Shown: positions 6,941-15,513, counted from the stretch's first letter. The stretch: 29,148 nucleotides of DNA from Nonomuraea candida (GCF_000725485.1 NZ_JOAG01000069.1:1-29148), one strand, 5' to 3'. Made by a program: numbers and translations. Notes: a model not told the origin generated them from the sequence alone.

Positions 6941-8497
6941 TCAGGGCCGGGGGCCGTCGCAGGAGGCGTCCTTGGCCGGCAGGGTTCCCTTGATCAGGAA
7001 CGCGACGGTGGCCTTGTCGGCGCAGGTCGAGCCGGTGCCGTAGACGAAGTGGCCGCCGTGCTCGACACCGAGGAAGGCGGCGCGCTCACCCAGGGCCCTG
7101 CGCATTCCCCGCCCCCCGGCCCACGGCGTGGCGTTGTCACGGCGGTTCTGCAGGATCAGGATGGTACGCGGACCGTGCGAGGTGACCTTGACCACCGGCT
7201 CGATCGGCTTCTGCGACCAGAACGCGCACGGCAGGATGTTGTTGGGCATGCCCGCGCTCAGCGGGTACTTGGCGCGGGCGGCCGCGGTGGCGTCGGCGTA
7301 GGAGTCCGCCTTTCGCGACCAGGTGGTGTCTCCGCAGAGCATGGCCAGGACCATGGTGGCCTGGTTGTCCGCCGGCACGCCCTTCACAGCCGGGGCGTCG
7401 GCGAGAATCTGCCGGACCACAGCGACGTCCGCGTCCGCCGGGGCCTTGCCGGCCGACAGGTCGGCCGCCGCCTTCCAGAACTGGGTGAGCGGGGCGAGCG
7501 TCTCGTTGTGCTGCAACATCTGGTACGTGACGGCGCGCAGCAGCGCACCGCTGATGGCCGCCGACGTGCCCGGCATCGTGGCCGGCTTCCGGTCGAGGCG
7601 GTCGGCCAGCGCGAGGAAGGTGTCGGTGACCTCGCCTGCGGTGCCGCCCAGCCCGAGGACGGCGTCGTTCGCCGCGGCCACGCGGGCGGCGTCCGGGAAC
7701 CGGTCGTTCATGCCCTGGTTCCAGGTGTTCAGCATCTTCGCCCACACCTTGCCCGGGTCGACGTTGCCCTCCAGCACCATCAGGTCGGTGTTGCGGGGGA
7801 ACAGCGAGGCGTAGACCGCGCCGAGGTAGGTGCCGAAGGACTGGCCCCAGTAGGAGATCTTCCGCGCCCCGAGCGCCTGGCGGATGCGGTCCATGTCGCG
7901 CGCCGTGTTCGCGCTGTTGAAGAAGCGGAGCTTGGCACCGATCGTGGCGCACTGCCGGGCGACGGCGCGCGCGGTGGTGACGTTGCCCTCGATCGAACCG
8001 CCGGCGCCGGGGTAGGGGAAAATGGTGAGCAGGCTGGTGCCGGACAGACCGCAGCTCATCGGGGTGCTGTGGCCGACGCCGCGCGTGTCGAACCCGATCA
8101 GGTCATAGGATTCCAGCACCCCCTTCGGGAGCGTGAGTGCCATCCGGCCGGGCATGTCCAGGCCCTGCAGTCCCGGGCCACCCGGGTTGAACAGCAGGTC
8201 GCCGCGCTTCTTGCCGGGCTTGGCGGTGGCGATCCTGGAGACCGCGACGGTGATGCTCTCTCCGCCGGGGCGGCGGTAGTCCAGAGGCACCTTGACCGTG
8301 CCGCAGGTTTGCCGGGGGTCCCGTTTGGCGCCCGGTGCGGGTTCCGGGCACTCACCCCACTTGATCGACGTCTGGGCGTGACCGGCGGTCGCCACGGCCC
8401 TGGCGTCGGCCGGCTGCCCGCCGATCACTGCCCCCGTCGCCGCGACCGCGGTCAGGGCGCCGGCGACGGCGACGCGTACGCGGATGGTGTTTCCCAT
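6941..8497 (-). CDS. Secreted S33-family tripeptidyl aminopeptidase-like alpha/beta hydrolase
   Basis: This is a 518-residue exported serine hydrolase. The signal peptide comprises a basic start (MGNTIRVRV), a hydrophobic core (AVAGALTAVAATGAV) and a cleavage region near residues 30-36. The mature enzyme shows the oxyanion-loop NPGGPG (104-109), nucleophile Ser220 in WGQSFGTYLG, probable Asp454 in RRDNATP and His483 in EHGGHFVYG. The C-terminal TAP-like domain has paired cysteines (STC and DASC). This matches Streptomyces tripeptidyl aminopeptidase/SlpD-SlpE proteins, which cleave tripeptides from extracellular peptides. The ATG has a clear GGAGG ribosome site. It is divergent from a histidine kinase/response regulator pair that may control it. 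Confidence 0.9.
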   Translation of the reverse strand: MGNTIRVRVAVAGALTAVAATGAVIGGQPADARAVATAGHAQTSIKWGECPEPAPGAKRDPRQTCGTVKVPLDYRRPGGESITVAVSRIATAKPGKKRGDLLFNPGGPGLQGLDMPGRMALTLPKGVLESYDLIGFDTRGVGHSTPMSCGLSGTSLLTIFPYPGAGGSIEGNVTTARAVARQCATIGAKLRFFNSANTARDMDRIRQALGARKISYWGQSFGTYLGAVYASLFPRNTDLMVLEGNVDPGKVWAKMLNTWNQGMNDRFPDAARVAAANDAVLGLGGTAGEVTDTFLALADRLDRKPATMPGTSAAISGALLRAVTYQMLQHNETLAPLTQFWKAAADLSAGKAPADADVAVVRQILADAPAVKGVPADNQATMVLAMLCGDTTWSRKADSYADATAAARAKYPLSAGMPNNILPCAFWSQKPIEPVVKVTSHGPRTILILQNRRDNATPWAGGRGMRRALGERAAFLGVEHGGHFVYGTGSTCADKATVAFLIKGTLPAKDASCDGPRP

Positions 8498-8687
8498 GGT
8501 GCTGTCCTCCGAAATTACCGATGTGCCGCGATCTGACTTCGCCGTTGACCTCGGTTGTCAGCCGCTGATGAGAAAGGTAGGAGTGGAGGGCCCTGTCGCG
8601 AATCACTGCGTTGCGGACATTCCGTGTAGCTCACATGAGGGACAAGCGCGGCAACACCGGGCATCAGACCTCGCTAGGCTCTCAGCC
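8498..8687. promoter_or_regulatory. Divergent promoter region, peptidase / histidine kinase
   Basis: 190 bp contain no gene. TTGACC near 8554 lies in an imperfect TGAC...GTCA dyad (about 8555-8569) and could be a -35 box or regulator site. The kinase ATG at 8688 lacks a good Shine-Dalgarno, so its transcript may be nearly leaderless. Confidence 0.3.
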
Positions 8688-9863
8688 ATGTCGGGGACCT
8701 GGGCCAGCGACCGCTTCCGGAGATCGTGGGAGGCGTGGCGCGTCCACGACGCCGCGGTGTGGGACCGGTGGCTGGCCGTCGCGTGCACCGGGCTGGCGTT
8801 CGTGCCGGCGCTGTCGATCATGAGCGTCGAGTTCGGAAACCGGTCAGGACGCCCGGCCGACGCGTTCCAGATCGTCCTGATCCTGGCCCAGACGGTGCCT
8901 CTGGCGGTGCGCACGCGATGGCCCGCCGCGTGCCTGGCGATCAGCGGCACGGCTTTCGTGATCCACGAGACGCTCGGCTACCCGATGCAGTTCGGCACCG
9001 TGACGGTGTACATCGCGCTGTACTCGGCGGGCGCGCACCAGGAGCGGTTCCGGCGCGTCACCGCCGTCGTGGCCTCGGCCGCGTACGTCGTGCTGTGCGC
9101 GGCCGTGATCCTGCGCGGCTCACCGGTTCTGCAGAGCGACTTCGTGATCTTCTACCTGCTTTTCGCCGCGTGCTGGCTGGTCGGCACCTTCGTACGCGGG
9201 CAGCGGCTCCAGGAGGCCGAGCGACGCAGGCTCGCCACCGAGGCCGCGGCCGCCGCGGAGCGGGCGCGCATCGCGCGGGAGCTGCACGACGTGGTGACCC
9301 ACCACGTCACCGCCATCGTCGTGCAGGCCGACGCCACGCAGTTCGTGGCCACGTCGCCGGAGCGCGTGGTCACGGCACTGTCCACGATCGGCGGCGCCGG
9401 CCGCCGAGCCCTGGCCGAACTGCGGTATCTGCTGGACGTGCTGGAGGCGACCGGAGAGTCGGCCACGCCCGTCGCGGGCAGCGTGCGAGACCTGGTCGAA
9501 CAGACCCGAAGCGGCGGCCAGCCGGTCGAGCTGGTGGAGGACGGCGACCAGCCCGCGCTCCCGGCCGGCGTGGGGCTGGCCGTGTACCGGGTGGTGCAGG
9601 AGGGCCTGACGAACGCCGTCAAGTACGCCGAAGGCCGCCCCACCACCGTTCGCATCGGCTACCGGGACGACCGCGTGGAGGTCGAGGTGACGAACGCCGC
9701 CGCCGCGCTCCCCGTCGGCGCGAGAAGCAGCCTGTCCGGCGGCCGCGGCCTGGCCGGGCTGCGCGAGCGGATAGGCGCGCTGGGCGGCGAGCTGGCCGCA
9801 GGCGAGCAGCCGGACGGCGGCTTCCGAGTCTCCGCGTCGATCCCCGCAGGCGGTGCCGAATGA
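8688..9863 (+). CDS. NarL-type sensor histidine kinase (HisKA_3)
   Basis: This is a 391-residue kinase starting at ATG 8688; the open frame upstream is not coding-like. Membrane helices lie at about 28-48, 60-75, 80-95, 103-115, 123-143 and 150-168. A charged coiled coil leads into ARIARELHDVVTHHVTAIVVQ with His200 as the phosphoacceptor. The HATPase domain carries VVQEGLTNAVKYA (N-box) and GGRGLAGLRERIGALGG (G-box). This is the DesK/LiaS-like architecture. It overlaps the next gene's start by 4 nt (ATGA). It is divergent from the secreted peptidase, making that gene a plausible target. Confidence 0.93.
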   Translation: MSGTWASDRFRRSWEAWRVHDAAVWDRWLAVACTGLAFVPALSIMSVEFGNRSGRPADAFQIVLILAQTVPLAVRTRWPAACLAISGTAFVIHETLGYPMQFGTVTVYIALYSAGAHQERFRRVTAVVASAAYVVLCAAVILRGSPVLQSDFVIFYLLFAACWLVGTFVRGQRLQEAERRRLATEAAAAAERARIARELHDVVTHHVTAIVVQADATQFVATSPERVVTALSTIGGAGRRALAELRYLLDVLEATGESATPVAGSVRDLVEQTRSGGQPVELVEDGDQPALPAGVGLAVYRVVQEGLTNAVKYAEGRPTTVRIGYRDDRVEVEVTNAAAALPVGARSSLSGGRGLAGLRERIGALGGELAAGEQPDGGFRVSASIPAGGAE

Positions 9864-10531
9864 CCATCCGTGTCGTGATCTGCGAGGACCAGGAGATCGT
9901 CCGTACCGGCTACGTGACGGCGTTCGACGCGCAGCCGGACATGGCGGTGGCCGGCGTGGCCGCCGACGGCCCGGCCGCGGTCGAGGCGGTCACCAGCCTG
10001 AAGCCCGACGTGGTGATCATGGACATCCACATGCCGCTGATGGACGGCATCGAGGTGACGAGGCGCATCGCCGGCCCCGGTGTCGCGGCGCCGCCGAAGG
10101 TACTGGTGGTGACCACGTTCAACGTGGACAAGTACGTCTACGAAGCCCTGCGTGCCGGAGCCAGCGGCTTCCTTCTCAAGGACGCCCCTCTCCTGGAACT
10201 GGTGAACGGCGTCCGCACCGTCGCCCGCGGAGAGTCCCTGCTGTCCCCCACCGTGACCCGTACCCTGATAGGTCGCTTCGCCGACCGCCTCCGCCCGGCC
10301 GCCCCCACCCCCGGCGAGGACCCGCTGGCCGTCCTGGCTCCCCGCGAACGCGAGGTACTGCGGCTGATCGCCCGTGGCCTCTCCAACGCCGAGATAGCCG
10401 CGGAACTGGTCATCAGCTTCGAGACCGTCCGAACCTACGTCTCCCGGATCCTCACCAAACTGGACCTGCGCGACCGCGTCCAAGCCGTGGTCTTCGCCTA
10501 CCGCACAGGCTTCGCCGACGACGACCGCTGA
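9860..10531 (+). CDS. NarL/FixJ-family response regulator
   Basis: This is a 223-residue protein. The receiver domain has acidic E9-D10, phosphoacceptor D55 (VVIMDIHMPL) and the conserved lysine in FLLKDAP. The LuxR-type helix-turn-helix reads LAPREREVLRLIARGLSNAEIAAELVIS. It is co-translated with the preceding kinase. It resembles the regulator at 6016-6672 in plan but is clearly diverged (for example TFNVDKYVY versus TFDTDEHVF), so the two pairs are not a recent duplication. Confidence 0.93.
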   Translation: MTIRVVICEDQEIVRTGYVTAFDAQPDMAVAGVAADGPAAVEAVTSLKPDVVIMDIHMPLMDGIEVTRRIAGPGVAAPPKVLVVTTFNVDKYVYEALRAGASGFLLKDAPLLELVNGVRTVARGESLLSPTVTRTLIGRFADRLRPAAPTPGEDPLAVLAPREREVLRLIARGLSNAEIAAELVISFETVRTYVSRILTKLDLRDRVQAVVFAYRTGFADDDR

Positions 10532-10548
10532 AACCGGCAAGCGCCTTT

Positions 10549-10573
10549 CCGAGCCGGCCGTCTCCGTTCTCGG
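10549..10573. terminator. Possible bidirectional hairpin between converging genes
   Basis: CCGAG/CTCGG arms with a 15-nt loop lie in the 52-bp space between the plus-strand response regulator and the minus-strand kinase. The stem is weak, and the call is based mainly on position. Confidence 0.25.
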
Positions 10574-10583
10574 CAAGAGGGAG

Positions 10584-13500
10584 TCATCCCTTCCCGCAGG
10601 GGCCCGTGAACGGTTCGCCGGCTCCGACCAGTTCGCGCCACTCCGCCGCCGACAGGCTGCCGCCCGACGCCCGCGTGCACACCAGCCCCACCGCCCGTCC
10701 CGCCGTCAGTGGCAGGTCGGCGTATGTGCCGTCGCGGCCGATCGCCCGTAGGTCGCCGGACGGCAGGAAGGCCAGCCGGGGCGCCGGGTCGTCGGCCGTC
10801 CGGTCGTGCTGGACGGCCGAGACCGGCCTGGGCTCGCCGCGCGTCCTGCCGGTCGCGAGGTCCACGACGGTGATGCGGTTGTCGTGGGCGATCACCAGCG
10901 TTCCCCCGTCAGGTGAGAATCTGGCGTCCAGTACCTCCCCTGCCACCCTGAACACCTGTCCGGCCGGCTTCCAGGTCGTGGTGTTCCAGAGGGCGACGCC
11001 CCTGGTCCCGTACGGGGAGACGGCGCGTCCGCCCTTGGGGTCGAAGACCATCCAGGAGGCGGCCATCGTGCCGGGGGACTGTGATCTGGGCAGCTTCTTG
11101 CGGGTTGCCAGGTCGATCACGTCGACGCCCCACGCGTCGCCGGTGACCAGGTACCTGCCGTCGGGGCTGAAGGAGATCGCGCCCGCGTGGATGTCGTTCA
11201 GCATCGTGACCTTGCGGGGCTTGCCGGTGTCGGCGATGAACAGGCTGCCCTGACCGTAGTAGTCGTTCGGGGCGGTGGAGGAGAGGGCGATCAGGCGGCC
11301 GTCGGGACTGAAGGACAGTGAGTCGCCCCAGTCGTTGCCGATGGCGTCCTTGTAGGAGGCGAGTTTGCGGCCGGTCGCCGTGTCGATCAGGGCGAGGGGG
11401 ATGCCGCGGTCGGTGTTGTTGGCTACGGCGGCGGTTCGGCCGTCCGGGCTGAGCGCCGTCATGAGCTGCTCGTCCGAGTCGCCCTCGCCGTCGTCCCCGC
11501 CGCCGCCCCTGTTCCCGCCGCCGCCCTTGTCCCCGTCTCCCTCGTCCCCGTCTCCCTCGTCCCCGTCGCCCTCGTCCCCGTCTCCCTCGTCTCCGGTGTC
11601 GCCGCCGATCAGGCCGAGGGCCTTGAGGTTGAGGGTCTTGCCCTTCTTCTCGAAGCCGGTTCCCGTCCAGGTGGTGAGTCGGTGGCCGTCGAGTGCGAGG
11701 ACCGTGCCGCCGTCGGCGCTGAGATGGGGAGAGGAGAAGCCGGCAGGGATCGCTCGCGCGGGGGCGGTGTGGCGGGTGAGGTCGTAGACGGTGGTCTGGC
11801 CGGCGTCGTCCAGGAGGGTGAGGCGGCGGTTGTCCGTGCTGAAGCGGGGCCGTTCGGCGATGGCGGCCGTGGTGGTGAGGGTCATCAGGCGGGCGCCGTC
11901 CGCGACGCGCACCAGCACGATCTGGGACGGCGGCCGTACGGTGCCGAACTCGGGCGGCCCCGCGTACGTGACCATGTACTTCCCGTCGGCCGAGAACTCG
12001 ACGCCGCCCGCCGCCGGGAGCTCCGGGCCTGCGGGCTTGCCGGTTGTGAGGTTCCACAGGCGGGTGCGGGCGCCCTCCAGCAGCGCGACGTGCTTGCCGT
12101 CAGGGGTGAGGCCGCCGAGTTGCCCGCCGCCGGGCAGTCTGGTGACGGCCGCCGGGCCGCCGGGGAGCCTTCGTGAGATGATGCGGCCGGCCGTGGATAC
12201 CAGGACGAGCCTGTCCCCCGGACTTACCTCCACGTCGTTCGCCGGGTCGTCGATGAGCGGCAGGAGGGTCCTGGTGCGGGTGCTCCAGAAGCCGAGCCAT
12301 GGCCCGCCTATGTTCGCGGTGGCCTCCAGGTAGGTGCCGGCGGGGCTGAAGCGCAGGCTCTGCGGGTATCTGCCGGTGGCCTCCATGATGTCGCCCTCGC
12401 TGATCAGCTTGGCGCGCTTCAGGCTCCACAGCCGGATCTTGCCGTCGGAGCCGAGGGCCAGCGTGTCGCCGTCCGGGCTCAGGGCCGCGGTGAACGGTCC
12501 GGGGCCCACGCCGCCGAACGTGCGGATCTCCCGGCCGGTACGCACGTCGTACACGTGCACCTTGTCCTCGCCCGCGCTGACCAGGATGGACCCGTCCTGG
12601 TTGAGGGCGCGGCCGGTGTTGTTGAGGTTCGGGTCCTTGAAGACGAGTTGCTCGGGACGGGCGAGCGAGCTGAGCACGGCGGCCTCGGCCTCGGGGACGG
12701 GTGCCATGCGGTACGCGGCCACGCTGAGCAGCATCGCCTTGGCCGGGTCGTCCTCGCGGACGGCGTCCGCCCGCAGCGCGACGAGCCTGGCCCGCTCCTG
12801 GGTCTGCTTGTCGGCGAGGCGGCCGGTGCTGGCCTCGCTGGCTCTGGTCTGCTGCCAGGCGATCATCCCCGCCACCAGGGCCGTTACCAGGAGGGCCGCC
12901 ACTCCGGTGATCACCAGCCCGCCGCGCCTGCGTCTCGCGTCGGCCTCGGCCTTGGCGGCGGCGACGAACTCCCGCTCCACCAGGTTCAGGGAGAGGTGGG
13001 ACGGCAGCGTGGGCGTCCAGGACAGGGCCTCCCGCAGGGCCGTACCGCGCAGGAGGTCGTCGGGGTTGCGGCCGTGCGCGGCCCAGTGGCGGGCGGCCTC
13101 GCCCAGCCTGCGGTGGCGGGCCAGCGACTCGCGGTCGGCGCCGATCCACTCGTGCAGGCGCGGCCACGCGCGCAGTAGGGCGGGCCGGGCCAGGGTCACC
13201 GTATGGCCGCCCGCATGACGGCCGGCTGGACGGCCGTCTGTATGGCCGTCTGTATGGCCGGCCGTCTCCTGCGTGTCGCGTACGACGAGCCGGGCCTCTT
13301 CCAGGACGCTCAGCACGTACGCGGCCCCGTCGGCGCCCTCGGTCAGCTCCGCCGCCGTCGCCCGGCGCGCCCCTTCCTGGCCGTCCCGTACGTCCACCAG
13401 CCGCAGCAATATCTTCCTGGCCAGCTCGCGAGCCGGTGGCGGCAGGGACGCGTAGGCGCGTTCGGCGATCAGGCCGAGTGCCGGCTCGCCGGCGAGGGCG

Positions 13501-14354
13501 TCCGGCGGGCGTACGGCGGCTGCCGCCTGGGCGCCCTCGGCCATCAGCCCCTGACGGGAAGCGGCAGGAAGCGGCGCTCCACCGGAGGTGCCGCCGAGCA
13601 GACCGGTCAGGAGGCCCTGCGCGGTCGGGCGGGTGGCCGGGTCCTTGGAGAGCGCGGCGGCCACCAGGCTTCGCAGGCCGGGTTGCAGGACGGTCAGGTC
13701 CGGCTCCTGGTTGAGGAGGCGGTGGATCACCGCGACCGTGGTCGGCGCCTCGAACGCGTCCCGGCCGGTGGCCGCGAAGTAGACCAGCGCGCCCCAGGCG
13801 AACACGTCCGCCGCGGCGTCCGCCCGGCCGCCGTCGAACACCTCGGGCGCCATGTACATCGGCGTGCCGGTCAGCTCGCCGGTCGAGGTCATGGAGAGCC
13901 CGGCGGCCCGCGCGATCCCGAAGTCGATCACGCGGGGGCCGTCCTGGCCCAGCAGCACGTTCTCCGGCTTGAGGTCCCTGTGGACGACGCCGGCTTGGTG
14001 GATGGCCGCCAGCGCCGTCGCCACCCCGAGCGCCAGCCGGTGCAGCGCGTCCCCGGCGAACGGGGCCGCCCTGCGCAGGCTCGGCCCGGCCACGAACTCG
14101 GTGACCAGGTAGGGCCGCTCCCCCTCCAGGTCGTGGTCGATGATGCGGGCCGTGCAGAACGACGCCACCCGCTGCGCGGCCGACACCTCGCGCATGAAGC
14201 GCCGCCGCAACGCCGAGTCACCTGAGAGGTATGCGTGTAACACCTTCACGGCGACGCGGTTGGCCGCCTCGTCGTAGGCCTCGTACACGACACCCTGTCC
14301 CCCGGCCCCCAACTGTCCCGCCAGCCAGTACCGGCCCAGCCGTTCCCCGTCCAT
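10584..14354 (-). CDS. Ser/Thr protein kinase with STAND-type arm, membrane helix and WD40 propeller
   Basis: 1256 residues. The N-terminal PknB-like kinase has Gly loop LGAGGQG (15-21), Lys37 in VAVKVL, catalytic HRDLKPEN (125-132), DFG (144-146) and APE (169-171), so it should be active. Residues about 285-475 match the C-terminal arm of actinobacterial nSTAND1 proteins (LARPALLRAWPRLHEWIGADRE, RLGEAARHWAAHGRNPDDLLRG, LNLVEREFVAAAKAEA). No P-loop NTPase domain precedes it. One membrane helix lies at about 479-500, followed by a WD40-like beta-propeller (repeated FSPDGRYL / LSPDGRT) to the end. An acidic GDGDE tract at about 917-963 interrupts the propeller. The likely role is membrane signalling, with the kinase inside and the propeller outside. 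The ribosome site is weak. Confidence 0.9.
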   Translation of the reverse strand: MDGERLGRYWLAGQLGAGGQGVVYEAYDEAANRVAVKVLHAYLSGDSALRRRFMREVSAAQRVASFCTARIIDHDLEGERPYLVTEFVAGPSLRRAAPFAGDALHRLALGVATALAAIHQAGVVHRDLKPENVLLGQDGPRVIDFGIARAAGLSMTSTGELTGTPMYMAPEVFDGGRADAAADVFAWGALVYFAATGRDAFEAPTTVAVIHRLLNQEPDLTVLQPGLRSLVAAALSKDPATRPTAQGLLTGLLGGTSGGAPLPAASRQGLMAEGAQAAAAVRPPDALAGEPALGLIAERAYASLPPPARELARKILLRLVDVRDGQEGARRATAAELTEGADGAAYVLSVLEEARLVVRDTQETAGHTDGHTDGRPAGRHAGGHTVTLARPALLRAWPRLHEWIGADRESLARHRRLGEAARHWAAHGRNPDDLLRGTALREALSWTPTLPSHLSLNLVEREFVAAAKAEADARRRRGGLVITGVAALLVTALVAGMIAWQQTRASEASTGRLADKQTQERARLVALRADAVREDDPAKAMLLSVAAYRMAPVPEAEAAVLSSLARPEQLVFKDPNLNNTGRALNQDGSILVSAGEDKVHVYDVRTGREIRTFGGVGPGPFTAALSPDGDTLALGSDGKIRLWSLKRAKLISEGDIMEATGRYPQSLRFSPAGTYLEATANIGGPWLGFWSTRTRTLLPLIDDPANDVEVSPGDRLVLVSTAGRIISRRLPGGPAAVTRLPGGGQLGGLTPDGKHVALLEGARTRLWNLTTGKPAGPELPAAGGVEFSADGKYMVTYAGPPEFGTVRPPSQIVLVRVADGARLMTLTTTAAIAERPRFSTDNRRLTLLDDAGQTTVYDLTRHTAPARAIPAGFSSPHLSADGGTVLALDGHRLTTWTGTGFEKKGKTLNLKALGLIGGDTGDEGDGDEGDGDEGDGDEGDGDKGGGGNRGGGGDDGEGDSDEQLMTALSPDGRTAAVANNTDRGIPLALIDTATGRKLASYKDAIGNDWGDSLSFSPDGRLIALSSTAPNDYYGQGSLFIADTGKPRKVTMLNDIHAGAISFSPDGRYLVTGDAWGVDVIDLATRKKLPRSQSPGTMAASWMVFDPKGGRAVSPYGTRGVALWNTTTWKPAGQVFRVAGEVLDARFSPDGGTLVIAHDNRITVVDLATGRTRGEPRPVSAVQHDRTADDPAPRLAFLPSGDLRAIGRDGTYADLPLTAGRAVGLVCTRASGGSLSAAEWRELVGAGEPFTGPCGKG
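11530..11589 (-). repeat. In-frame 15-nt minisatellite, four units, in the kinase gene
   Basis: Plus-strand unit TCCCCGTCTCCCTCG is repeated four times head-to-tail; the third copy has one change (TCGCCC for TCTCCC). It encodes the acidic GDEGD/GDGDE tract inside the WD40 propeller of the minus-strand kinase. The unit length is a multiple of three, so copy-number change would keep the frame. Confidence 0.9.
13233..13256 (-). repeat. 12-nt tandem duplication in the kinase linker
   Basis: GCCGTCTGTATG occurs twice in tandem, with degenerate copies on either side. It encodes a His/Gly-rich H-T-D-G-H-T-D-G stretch (about residues 366-384) inside the STAND-like arm. The repeat is in frame and probably a variable surface loop. 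Confidence 0.7.
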
Positions 14355-14416
14355 GCGCCATTAGATGCAACCCGGACATGCTTTGTTGCCAGCCGCAGCG
14401 AGTGCCTGGCCGACGC

Positions 14417-14431
14417 CGTCGCTCTGCGACG
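14417..14431 (-). terminator. Hairpin after the NmrA-like gene
   Basis: CGTCGC/GCGACG stem with loop TCT lies in the 140-bp gap between the NmrA-like stop (14495) and the kinase start. An additional GCAAC...GTTGC dyad (14367-14389) just upstream of the kinase could be a regulatory site. No gene is present in 14355-14494. Confidence 0.35.
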
Positions 14432-14494
14432 ATGGCCCGGGCAGAGATGAGGACCAGGTCCGGGATGACCATCGCAGCCGGCCGCCCCTCTGTG

Positions 14495-15418
14495 TCACGC
14501 CGCGGGCCGCAGGTGCCGCCGGGCCCATTCCTCGAAGCTGGTCAGCGAAAGGCCGAGGTCCCTGGCGTACTGCGGGCGGGCCGGCTGGCCGACTATGTTC
14601 ATCCACTCGTGTGAGGCGCCCATCGCCGGCATTCCGGCGGCGAATGCCTGCTCCTCGGTCATGTCCGGCGCGGACAGGTGCGTGCCCAGCGCGCGGGAGA
14701 GAACCTCGGCGATCTCCGTCATCGACAGGTAGTCACTCGCCAGCTCCAGCTCGACCCCGTGGAACCGCTCCGGCTCCGCGATGGCCGCGGCGGCTGCCCT
14801 GCCGATGTCGTCCACCGCGGCGAGGGAGAGCCGGGTGTCCGGCTTCACGACGCTCACCAGACCGCCTTCAACGCCCCGCGGGAACAGGAAGGCCATGGAC
14901 GGCAGGAAGTTCTCCATGAAGAAGCCCGGCTTGAGGATCGTCCAGCGGGAGAAGCCGGCCGCGCGAACCCGGTCCTGGATCGTGCTCTTGGCTCCCAGGC
15001 TGGCGTCCAAGGAGCCCCAGCGGCCTGCGATCCAGCCAGGAGCCTCGGTGTGCTGACCGGCGCCGCTGGTGGACGTGTGGACGAACTGCGGCACTCCCGC
15101 AGCCTGCGCGCCTTCGATGAGGTTGACGGCCTGGGCCACCTCTCCGTCGAAGTCGAAACCTTCGGCGGGCAGGGCGGGCATCTGAACAGAGAAGACGGCG
15201 CGGACACCCGTGGCGGCCCGCACCACCGAATCGCGATCGTGGAGATCGCCGGTGACCAGATCGGCGCCCAGTGCCTCGACGGCCTTGGCTCGCTCGGTGT
15301 CGGGGTCACGCACCAGGGCGCGTACGGGCACGCCTGCGGCGAGCAGGGCTCGGGCGGTGGCGCCGCCCTGCCTGCCGGTGGCGCCGGTGACCAGGACGGG
15401 TGCGGAATCTGCGGACAT
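14495..15418 (-). CDS. NmrA-like / atypical SDR NAD(P)-binding protein
   Basis: This is a 307-residue cytoplasmic protein. The Rossmann nucleotide loop is VTGATGRQGGATARALL (GxxGxxG) near the N-terminus, followed by VRALVRDPDTE, typical of NmrA/HSCARG proteins that bind NADP. LKPGFFMENFLPS and the C-terminal LTSFEEWARRH are characteristic of this group. These proteins act as redox sensors or NAD(P)H:quinone-type reductases. The ATG at 15418 has GAGGAG upstream; longer frames would run into the operators. It is divergent from a TetR gene across two palindromes and is the likely regulatory target. Confidence 0.88.
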   Translation of the reverse strand: MSADSAPVLVTGATGRQGGATARALLAAGVPVRALVRDPDTERAKAVEALGADLVTGDLHDRDSVVRAATGVRAVFSVQMPALPAEGFDFDGEVAQAVNLIEGAQAAGVPQFVHTSTSGAGQHTEAPGWIAGRWGSLDASLGAKSTIQDRVRAAGFSRWTILKPGFFMENFLPSMAFLFPRGVEGGLVSVVKPDTRLSLAAVDDIGRAAAAAIAEPERFHGVELELASDYLSMTEIAEVLSRALGTHLSAPDMTEEQAFAAGMPAMGASHEWMNIVGQPARPQYARDLGLSLTSFEEWARRHLRPAA

Positions 15419-15436
15419 GGTGCTCCTCGGGACCAT

Positions 15437-15457
15437 AAACGGCGGGGCCCGCCGTTT
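15437..15457. promoter_or_regulatory. Operator 1 (perfect palindrome) in the nmrA-tetR intergenic region
   Basis: Arms AAACGGCGGG and CCCGCCGTTT are a perfect 10-bp inverted repeat around one central G. It lies 19 bp upstream of the minus-strand NmrA-like start and shares the core GGCGGGNCCCGCC with operator 2. The spacing and symmetry are typical of TetR-family sites. Confidence 0.8.
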
Positions 15458-15472
15458 TCTGTGCGATACGAT

Positions 15473-15489
15473 ATGGCGGGTCCCGCCAT
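15473..15489. promoter_or_regulatory. Operator 2 (perfect palindrome) before tetR
   Basis: Arms ATGGCGGG and CCCGCCAT surround a central T. Its centre is 34 bp from that of operator 1. A TACGAT hexamer (about 15466-15471) between the operators is a candidate -10 box. Binding here would block the tetR promoter and start region, consistent with autorepression. Confidence 0.8.
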
Positions 15490-15513
15490 TTAGCAACCCT
15501 GGAGATGACGCCC

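Noticed and set aside
6908..8536. Long plus-strand frame opposite the peptidase
   Set aside because: The minus strand encodes a complete secreted S33 hydrolase with catalytic residues; the plus frame has no domain and a biased Arg/Gly/Val composition.
9860..11253. Extended plus-strand frame through the second response regulator into the kinase
   Set aside because: It is out of frame with the regulator and antisense to the kinase; it has no domain.
11524..11595. CRISPR-like repeat run
   Set aside because: The units are adjacent without spacers and encode an in-frame acidic loop, so this is a minisatellite within a gene.
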